DNA of 64,000 nucleotides. It comes from Euglena gracilis (taxonomy: Eukaryota; Euglenida; Euglenophyceae; Euglenales). Below, one piece after another: positions 55,666 through 64,000 of this stretch. The notes below the pieces were generated by a model, which was not told the DNA's origin, searched no databases, and saw only the letters and a list, made by a program, of their open reading frames with translations. The DNA lies in assembly GCA_039621445.1 (NCBI GenBank), contig CP154955.1:40494426-40558425 (forward strand), read 5' to 3'. Numbering within the stretch: the stretch's first letter is position 1; every line of letters begins with the position of its first letter. The position numbers were made by a program, and so were the translations under genes.

Positions 55666-56287
55666 TCACTTTTTTCCCGAAGTCGACCCATTTTTGCCAA
55701 AAAAATGGCCAGTTTGTTGTCCATTTTTCTTATGGATTTTTCATTGAGTGTGCTGGGACGATATTTTTTTCCGTTAAGGACCGCCCTTACCTGGAATAGA
55801 TAAAATTATTTTTTCTGTTATTTTGACAGTTTTCTTTAAAAAATTTTGTTTGCCGTTTACATTCATTTTGTGTTTCACAAAAAGGCACACAAAGGCAACA
55901 AGGGTGTTGTCTTTGTGTGGATGTTTGAAAGAAGAGGGTGAATGTCAGGATTTGAGGCCTAGATTTAGCCCAAACAGAATTAGGCCTAAAATCCTAAACC
56001 TAATTGATTCCTTCGTAAAGCCCTGCCCGCACTGTTCACCTTATGTTACGAACATTTCTCTGTTGGGCCAAAGGGTTCTTTTCACTCTCCCCCCCCCCTG
56101 TCCTTTTGTGATGGCTTCCCTCTCCCAGTGCGTGGCCAAATCCCAACCCCAACTATGCTCAAAGCCAAACGCTTCGGCTTTGGTAAATCACCAAAAAGGA
56201 AACGCAGGGAGACCACCCCCAAGCCAGTATGGTCAATTGGGGGTGCTAAGTAAAAAGGTATGCCATTAATTTTTCAAAGCACACAAT

Positions 56288-56438
56288 CTAGAGATGGCAG
56301 AGGGTAGCACACTTTGCCACAAACTCATAGGTGCAAAAGGATTGGTAGCGAGCGTGCCTTGAGGAAGTTTCCGCCCCAGCGTCGGTCACCTCCGCGGGCA
56401 TGGCAAAGGGCTCTCCAAACACGGCATGGATGGTGAGC
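56288..56438 (-). CDS. DGAT2-like C-terminal exon (candidate)
   Basis: GTTGCAG precedes; the exon reads LTIHAVFGEPFAMPAEVTDA, then GAETSSRHARYQSF, to a TAG. Spacing GEPxxxP-x13-HxxY matches the G-K/E-P-x3-P-x13-H-x2-Y motif near the C-terminus of the DGAT2/MGAT acyltransferase family. Upstream exons were not found, so this is one-motif evidence. Confidence 0.4.
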
Positions 56439-56599
56439 CTGCAACGAGAGACAAAGGGGGAAGCAGGCAGCAGTTCTTTGCTGAAAGTATTTATTTTCTG
56501 TGGGCCACAAAGATCAAAAACATTGAATAGATTCAAGAAATTTCGACTTTATTTATTCCGTTTAATTGACAAAAGCAAGCGTGGCTACTCATGGCCAGT

Positions 56600-56740
56600 T
56601 CCTGGGCATACAATTTTTACCGACCCCCCAGGGGGAGGGGGGGGGTTACTTCCACTCTTCCAAAAACCAGTCACTCACTTCTTTGGAAAACCAGTCAGTC
56701 ACTGCCCCCCAGGGGGGTCAGCCACTAATTGTGAAATTGC
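56600..56740 (-). repeat. Dispersed repeat K, copy 2
   Basis: GCATACAATTTTTACCGACCCCC..CCAAAAACCAGTCACTCAC..CCAGTCAGTCACTG, inverted relative to 18245-18345. Confidence 0.7.
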
Positions 56741-56976
56741 TTATTTCCACTGACAGGAAATAAGAGCACCAGGCGGCGTGGCTGAATTTGGTGGTGATCG
56801 CCAGTCGTCTGATGAAAAAGAGCTTTCGATCGAGGGGTGACTTTGTACCTGGACGATTGACACAGCCAGAAATACCCTCGCGATCGCCGGAATTTGGCAA
56901 AATTCAAAGCAGCGTGATAGTTCAGATTAGTGGTCAGAGATTGGTCCAGGCAGTGTCCTTTGACCGAAGGTTGGGG

Positions 56977-57120
56977 ACGCCGGTTCTGTCCTGAACCCGG
57001 CGTCTCTAAAACGCCGCTTTAAACAGGGGGGGGGGACGCCGGTTCTGTCCTGAACCCGGCGTTCCGGACGCCGGGTTCAGGATGGGACGCCGCGTTCAGG
57101 ACAGAACTGGCGTCCGCCCC
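56977..57120. repeat. Nested GACGCCGG palindromes
   Basis: GACGCCGGTTCTGTCCTGAA and its reverse complement alternate five times around a G run, giving several competing hairpins. Confidence 0.85.
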
Positions 57121-57457
57121 CCCCCTTTTTTGGTAGTAGACGAGGAGTTGGGAACCAAACCAGGGGGTCAATCATGAGGGGGGGGGGGGTTGACCGTTTT
57201 TTGAGGTTCCTGGGGTCTGGTTGTGCGATTTTCGGCCAGTTTTGGGTATTCGGGGACCCCTGCGGGGGTCCGAGGGCGGCTGGGCGAGGGGGGGTTCGGG
57301 AGGCAGGTCGGGACCCAAAATATTGAAAAAAATTTTTCGCTCAAAAACACTTTTTTCAGTTCAGAACATCAAAAAAAGTGTTTTTCAGCGAAAAAAAAAA
57401 TTTCCGACCCAGACCCCCCCCAGGCCCCGCTGGCAGCTGGTGCACTTAGCCATTTTT

Positions 57458-57745
57458 GGGTCAAAAAGTCGAAAAAATTCGAAAAATTTTTTGCCCAAAA
57501 CCATGTTTTTTTGGCCTCCCGGACTCAGAAAACCTGTTTCTGAGCCGAAAATGAGCGTTTTTCGACCCGCCAGCGCCCTGTTTTGGGCCGCCAACCCATT
57601 GACTTTGGGTCAAAACCGGGTTAAAAAAGTCGAAAAAATCGAGAAAAAAAATTGCCCAAAACAATATTTTTTGGCCTCCCGGACCCGAAAAACTGTTTTT
57701 GAGCCGAAAATGAGCGTTTTTCCCGGGCTGCCGGCCGGGCCGGGT
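57458..57745. repeat. Imperfect 150-bp-spaced tandem duplication
   Basis: Blocks AAAGTCGAAAAAATTCGA, TTGCCCAAAACCAT, TTTTTTGGCCTCCCGGAC, GAGCCGAAAATGAGCGTTTT occur twice in the same order (57458-57572 and 57612-57745). Confidence 0.8.
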
Positions 57746-58309
57746 CTGGTCGGGCCGGGGTGGTCTCCCAAAGAGCTCAGCTCTACGTCACACCCTGGTC
57801 GCTGAGCTTATCTCTTTAGAGTAAGAGCGAAGCTTACCACCCTGGCGACGGGGGGGGTCCGCCCCCCGCCCCCCCCCCCCCCCGCCCGCCCGCCCCCTGG
57901 GTAGGTCCGAGGATTATCAATGTGATTGGATTTCCTGGCCCCCAAAATGAATAGCCCATAGGTTAGGGGACGATCCCTAGTTTCTCCAGAGCCCTTGGGT
58001 TACCCGCAACTCCCCGCCAGCCCGGAGATATGGCCCGAGCAAAAGGTTGTCTACCGTTTTTTTTTCCGGGGAATTGCAGGGTCATTTTGGGGGCAAAAAA
58101 GCGAAAAATTCAAAATATCTCGAAAACGCTGCGGAGTTGAGGAAAAGTAAACAGGACGTCATTCCAGAACTTTCGGACGCCCGATCGACCGGTATGGCGG
58201 TTTGGGCCAACTCCTCGCTTGACTAAAAACGTGACAAAAGGCCAAAAAAAATTTTCTTGCGCCTTTGGCGCCGGATCACGTTAGTGGTTTTTTGGCTGAG
58301 CCCGTCCCT

Positions 58310-60998
58310 CTTAGGCGGCCTAACTCGCACTTAGCTTTGAAAGTGACTGTAAATTTGCGCCGACGCGCAAATCCCCAAAAAAGTTTGGTTTTCGACCACC
58401 GTGGCCTGAGACTCAGGACAGTCTGAAAATAGTGTCTCCCTGCACCTCAGGGCCTGGGGACGAAAGCAACGACTAGGAACTCCACGGTCAACGGGCACAG
58501 CGCTCCCAGGTCCCAGTGTGCATGAACACAAAGCGGCGGGTGATGAAACGAGGGGACTCCACTTACTCATTTGCGCTTTGGCGCAAATTTTTGACTTTTT
58601 TGTGATTCAACATGTGGGTGACCACTGCCGCACTTGCACAACGATAACAACTTTTGAGTCAACATGTGTTTCCATTTGCACCAAAGCGCAAGGGGTAGGC
58701 TCATGAAGAATGGAAATTTACGAGTTATTTTGCGCCAAAGCGCAAGTAGAAATACAATTTTTAAAATTGCAAAAGCAACATGGCTTGCGCCGAAGCGCAC
58801 ATATAACTGTTTAAAACTTATCTCACAACGCAGGGAGAGAACGGCCCTGGTAGAGTACGAACACCAGAGGAGATAGAGCACAAAAATGTAGTACAGGTGG
58901 ACGGAAGCCGACTCTCAGTCATGTTGACTTAAAATTGGTCAACATTGCGCGTCGGCGCAAGAGCCACGTTGCTTTTACAATTTTGAAAGTGCATTTCTAC
59001 TTGCGCTTTGGCGCAATATAACTCTTAAATTTCCTTTCTTCATGAGCCTACCCCTTGCCTGTGGAGCAACAGCCATCAATTTTAATTTTCCATTTTTATC
59101 ACTGCCGGTGGAGAGAGCAGTCCTGGAAGCATCTCATCACCAGAGCGGACAGAGCTCAAGTGGAGGGAAGCCTTGCCTGGGACAGGAAGCCAACCCCCTG
59201 GAGTCTGAAAGCAACCACCAACTACTTGATATCCAGACGTGTCTTGTCCTGTGGGTTGTAAACCCAACTGCCAGTGCCGGAGGTTCCTCCCACTTGCCTC
59301 GCACTTAAGCGTGCCTCAGGGGCCCTTCCCTTTGGCCGACTTTTGAAAGTCGGAAAATTTCTTTTTCGAAAAGAACAGGTACCAGCTAAACCCTGGGAAT
59401 CACAGCCGAGGAAACAGTTTTAGGCGTCAAAAGGGTGTTTTAAAGAAGCTCGTCACCCCCCTTTCCTCGCCCAGGATTTGAAGCACACAACTTTGGGGAT
59501 GAGCAACTGGAATTGAGAAATTGAAAGGGCCCATCAACAACGGCGGAGAAGGGAAGACACGCTGACACACCTTTTTTCAGTAATTTGCAACCCACCAGAC
59601 AGCCACATGCCACCAGGCAGATGGAGGGCATTGTTCAGCAGAAAAAGTCTTTCTGTCAACATCCCCAAAAACCCTACTTTGTGCACTGAGTGCAAGGTCA
59701 CTGAGGCACCACAGCGTACCGCCCACAATTGGTCTAATTGTAACAACCACTTCCTCCCCAGCACCTGAATAGTTCAAAAGCACCAACCAAGCTTCTGGCA
59801 CAGCACCGCTCAAACCCTCCTCACCATTCTCCTCTATCCCCCACCTTCTCACACAGCACGAGCGCATTCAAATGCATCTGCCATTTGAAAGGACATTTGC
59901 GCTTAAGCGCAAATTTCAGCTTGCGCTTAAGCGCAAGTTAAAAAATTTGCGCTTAAGCGCAAGCTAAAACAGAAGCCCCCTGAGCTTATGGGAGTCCCTC
60001 TGATGTGTTACGGTGTGTTGGGGGCCCCTCTCTGCACGGCCAGTGTGCGGGCTTGGTGAGGAAATACATTTGCGCCGAAGCGCAAACCATCATACAAAAA
60101 ACTGAGAAGTGCAAACAGGCAGCTGATGTGTAATGTGGATGAACAAGCAGTGCACTATGTAGGCATGTCCCTTGCGCTTCGGCGCAAATGTATTTCCTCA
60201 CCAAACCCGCACACTGGCCGTGCAGAGAGGGGCCCCCAACACACCGTAACACATCAGAGGGACTCCCATAAGCTCAGGGGGCTTCTGTTTTAGCTTGCGC
60301 TTAAGCGCAAATTTTTTAACTTGCGCTTAAGCGCAAGCTGAATTTTGTGCTTAAGCGCAAATGTCCTTTACCATTGCCTTCTGTGCCCGGCAGTGTGGGC
60401 CCTGGCGTTGCTCACCAGACGTTGGGACAGGTCCCTGGGCTTGCCCTCAGTCCCCCCAAATCCCCCCCACCTGGGTGGTTCCCCCTGTACCGCTCCTCAC
60501 ACTTCAAGCACCCAGGGATCACAACTCTGTGACTCACCGTTTTTCCAACTTTTCACAACGTGTGTGTAGAGTCCACCCTCTGGATGCCTCAGCAACCAAA
60601 CTCTTCACGGACATATCACAGAGCCAAAAAAACAACAAAAAGGGCCAATTGTCACCTGGACTGTGTGGCACCATCCGGGGAACACAGCTGAGGCTTCAAA
60701 AACGAGGGAGTCGCACCGGGGGTTTTGGCTCATTTTTGGGAAAATTCACGTGTCCCGGCGGTCAAACCCAGGGTTTTGGACCTTTTTCAAAATGGTGCAC
60801 AGGCCGAAAAACACCAAAATTGGGCCTGTTCCCCGGGTTCCAACATCGGAAAATGATGCACACGCCACCGTGGAGGGTCTCCGCGGAACCAGAGGGTCAA
60901 AAGGGTGGGTTCTACCACCGGGCCTCAAAGAAATCGAAAATTTGCGCCAAAGCGCAAGCTAAAAATGAAAACCTTAAGTGCGAGTTAGGCCGCCTAAG
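58310..60998. mobile_element. 2.7 kb TIR element with TCCCT target duplication
   Basis: 25-bp inverted termini (58310-58334 and 60974-60998, CTTAGGCGGCC...), flanked by TCCCT at 58305-58309 and 60999-61003. The interior is full of GCGC-based palindromes: TTGCGCTTAAGCGCAA near 59895, 59915, 59950 and again 60295-60350, and TTTGCGCCAAAGCGCAA types at about 58570, 58675, 58730, 60945. No transposase or other protein is recognised, so it is non-autonomous or of an unknown kind. Confidence 0.85.
59893..60362. repeat. Long inverted repeat inside the TIR element
   Basis: Arms 59893-60080 and 60176-60362 are near-perfect reverse complements of about 185 bp around a 95 bp spacer that itself starts and ends with GCGC..CGCAAA sequence. 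Confidence 0.9.
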
Positions 60999-61319
60999 TC
61001 CCTGGGGGGAGGGGGTCATGGCCAAAAACCAGTCAGTAATTCTGAAAAAACCAGTGACCCACCCGCGGGAGGGGGGTTCGGCCAGTGACTAGATCTTGCG
61101 GGGGGAGGGGGGTTGGCGGCCCAAAACGGGGCGCTGGCGGGGGGGGGGGGGTCCTGGGGGGATGAAATAAAGATGTTGACAAACAACACGCAGCTGCACA
61201 GAAACGACCAGGGCGTTCCTTTTGCATTAAATTTTTTGTGTTCATTGCACATTCCTTAAACAATCACAAGGGAAAAAAAATAGTCAAAAAAGATGTAATT
61301 CAGCAAACCTGGGTGAACC

Positions 61320-61465
61320 TCGAGGGGGGGGGTCTGGCATCCTTGGACCTCCACCCATCCACCATCAACGTCAAAAATGCGTTCTTCGACATTTCAATTC
61401 TTCACCCTGTTCGACGCCGGACTGCGTTGGCCGGCCAAAAAAAAACCCCGTCCCTTATGGACTGC
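61320..61465 (+). repeat. Dispersed repeat J, copy 3
   Basis: GGTCTGGCATCCTTGGACCTCC..AAAAATGCGTTCTTCGAC..GTCCCTTATGGACTG, as in 42160-42310. Confidence 0.65.
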
Positions 61466-62384
61466 CGACCAATGTGCAGGAACGTGATGGTGACGCATTC
61501 TGCCAAAGGGATGAGGAGCAAATTATCAAATATCCAACAACAAAAATTATTAGACATCAACCACTGCAACCCCAAATTCACAGTTGCCTCGGAATCCAGG
61601 GAGGGGAAGAAGGCACAAACTTCAATGTGTAGGCAAACGACAAGTCTCGGTGGCGCCAAGAATCGGCCAAGCAATAGAGAAGCCGCTCAAAGAAGTCGGA
61701 GGTAGCTAAGAGGCAAAGGTGTCTGAAGGCAAGCCACAAGTTTAGTTCACCCCATTGAGCAAGGGTTAAAACTATGGGGTGGTCTCATACCGTTGGCCCC
61801 CTGGGGGGCCAGGGATATGAGCGGGTGGGGGGGGGGTAGGAATCCCCCTTGTATCACACATGTGGCTTGCCTCACACCTATCCCCGATTTCAGGATTTTT
61901 CCCCTACTGATTCCACCGATTGGCTGGGAGAGTTTCAGATGTTTCCACTATCTCGAGCCCGTGTGAGTTACCGCGCGGAAAAGGGAACGAGTTAGGGTTT
62001 AAAATAGGTTACGGTTATGGTCTAGGCCTAAATTAGGCCTAAATTGAACAGATTTGGTTGAATATCAGGCGTAAATCATGCCACTGGCCCCAGGGAGAGA
62101 GGGAGGGGGGTGGTCCCCCACCCCGGAGGACTGGTTGACCCCCCCCGAAGAAAAAAAACAAACGACGCAAAGCACCGGAAAATTTTCATGAGAGGCTGCA
62201 AAAGGTGTCCCAAACTGTGTTTGCAAGCGACTTTTTCATCGAATTAACAAAGGGGAACCAGACGATCAAAACATTTGTTTTCTGGTGCAAAGTGCAGGAA
62301 ATTCTGTGGTTCCCAGAGAATCGGGGGGGGGGGGGGCTGGTGGCCTGGACCCGTGGTCAGACCCCCCTCCCATAAACAAAAACC

Positions 62385-62465
62385 AACGCTCGCTTAGCAT
62401 GATGAGGGAGGGCAGGACGACGCTGCCAATTGTGGCTGCAAGGAGCCCTCCCTCAGGCACCAAGC
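62385..62465 (-). CDS. Candidate exon with a hydrophobic segment
   Basis: Minus strand: VPEGGLLAATIGSVVLPSLI, then MLSERWFLFM, a possible membrane helix. No splice sites were proven. Confidence 0.25.
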
Positions 62466-62817
62466 AACCTTGGGCGTAACGTCAAACAGCGGACCCAGGA
62501 CTGGTCCATCCTCACATAAAAATTCTGAGGTGGCCACAATTCGCTTCTTCCCAATTTCATCTCTGCTTCGTATTTCTCAGTTCACACCTGCCTGGTCAAT
62601 TTGTTTCTGGAAGCAGAATGAGGAGGGGAAAAAAACGGGCAAAGATATGTGAATGGCACAATGCTTGCGGGTAATTTTTTTGTGGCGAGAAGGAAAAGTC
62701 AGGAAAAGAAGTTTCTGCTTAAATGAAGAAAATATAGAGGAGGGAATTAACAGGAACATCTGCCAAACGTCTTCATGGCAATAACCCTTTATGTCAACCT
62801 TTTGAACTTTTTTTTCA

Positions 62818-62930
62818 GAGACACTGGTCACAGGAGAAAGCGATCTGAATGAGGAAAGAAGGGGTGGCCACACTGTGGAACGGGTTGGTGAGGATGAGGA
62901 GGTCGCGGAACTTCTGGGCATCTAGGGTGG
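62818..62930 (-). CDS. Candidate exon, unknown
   Basis: Minus strand: LPTLDAQKFRDLLILTNPFH, then SVATPSFLIQIAFSCDQC, to a TGA. Protein-like composition; no family named. Confidence 0.35.
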
Positions 62931-63114
62931 GCAGCTGCGCTGGGCAGCACAGCACAGCTGGTGACCGTGATGTCCCAGGGACAGGGGAGTGGGTGGGCAT
63001 GTGCCCTGTGCCACTACCCATACAGACATACATGTGCACACAGAAATACAGATAGATGTTGATAGTCGAACACACGCGCGCGCGCAAACACGCGCAAACA
63101 CATATTGCTCCACC

Positions 63115-63142
63115 TGCACACACACACACACACACACACACC
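63115..63142. repeat. Short (CA)n
   Basis: About 13 CA units. Around it, 62.95-63.75 kb holds no supported exon. Confidence 0.9.
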
Positions 63143-63835
63143 CGAAGGGTACCACAACGTGCACCCGCGAAAGACGCGAAACAAAAAAAAAACGCAGATA
63201 AATAAAAGGCAAGCATTTTTGGTGTCCTGGTGTACAAAAATATCGAAAACGATGCTTTTGTCACCTTGAGAACATTCTGATTCTAAAAATACGCTTTTTC
63301 TTGGTCAAAAAAAAATGCCAAAATAATGGAAAGTTTGGCTTCTTGAGATTCAGGTCCTGAACATTTTTACAAAGTCAATGCTTCAAAAATGATTTAACAA
63401 AGTCGAAGACAAAAAAAAAAGCCAGAAAAAACATAAAAATGCAAAACTGATTTTAAATATATAAAAAACGAAAATCAAAAAAAGTGGCCCCACAACTCTG
63501 GAACCCTCGGAGGGACCTACTTGTATTGGGAGGCAGTGGGACCTCCCTCTCCCCACACAAATGGACCGGTCCCTCAATTTCCAGGTTCCATTTGTATGAT
63601 TACTCTGAATTCATGGTGTGCCGAAGAGTGATTTGATCTTTGACTGAAAAATGAGACAGGAACAGGGTCAGGGTCAGGGCTACATTCAGAATAGGGTTAG
63701 GGTTGCTTCAGGAACAGGGGAAGGTTTTTAAATATTTTGGGCTTTAATTTGGCCAAAATTCACCTCTCATTTGGGGGGGGGGATTGACTAAAATGCAGAA
63801 ACCGTTTGGGCCCCCCCACACAAACGCACACATGT

Positions 63836-63922
<87 letters not shown>

Positions 63923-63923
63923 A
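63836..63923. repeat. (CA)n microsatellite
   Basis: About 42 CA units, uninterrupted. Confidence 0.97.
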
Positions 63924-64000
63924 TCACTAAAATGCGCTTCCAGTTGCACCTTGTTTGAGGGGCACGCAAAATGCTCGGCGATGAGATGTGGCTTCTGAGA

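Noticed and set aside
56788-56994. Plus-strand open frame rich in Arg/Ser
   Set aside because: No splice sites, no family, and it runs into the GACGCCGG palindromes.

Overview
The window reads as nuclear DNA of a flagellated eukaryote, most likely a euglenid. The main evidence is the introns. I could solve three genes almost completely by requiring reading-frame continuity and agreement with family alignments. Many of their introns have no GT..AG ends. They carry CAG at intron positions +4 to +6 and CTG at -8 to -6, so the ends can pair, which is the rule described for euglenid nonconventional introns. Ordinary GT..AG introns occur in the same genes. Every supported gene is on the minus strand, in short exons of about 40-270 nt. 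The rest is introns and intergenic DNA filled with simple repeats, hairpins and small transposon-like elements.

Layout from left to right, with genes read right to left: (1) 730-4752, the N-terminal 329 codons of a dynein heavy chain, continuing beyond the left edge. (2) 6.8-9.3 kb, acidic exons of unknown assignment beside a 620 bp TGAG array and a truncated copy of a repeat. (3) 9732-15296, the 3' part of a terminal uridylyltransferase / noncanonical poly(A) polymerase with its stop codon. (4) 15.8-33.2 kb, a field of exons with repeated Zn-finger modules, possibly the 5' part of the TUTase gene, broken by 0.8-1.4 kb GT/TGCG arrays; one finger carries an in-frame TAG. (5) 35532-44714, a complete CRY-DASH photolyase/cryptochrome gene of 13 exons with one apparent 1-bp frameshift. 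(6) 45343 to about 46920, a CAP/SCP-PR1 domain protein. (7) 47-57 kb, scattered exons including a DPY-30/RIIa-like docking helix pair and a DGAT2-like C-terminus. (8) 58310-60998, a 2.7 kb terminal-inverted-repeat element with a TCCCT target duplication. (9) 61-64 kb, weak exon candidates and repeats.

The genes do not form one pathway. Dynein heavy chain and the docking helix pair fit a flagellum; CRY-DASH fits light-driven DNA repair or light sensing; the TUTase fits RNA 3'-end tailing. The most unusual content is intron biology: paired-end introns, an intron that looks like a MITE insertion with duplicated exon sequence, and related repeats shared by two introns of one gene.
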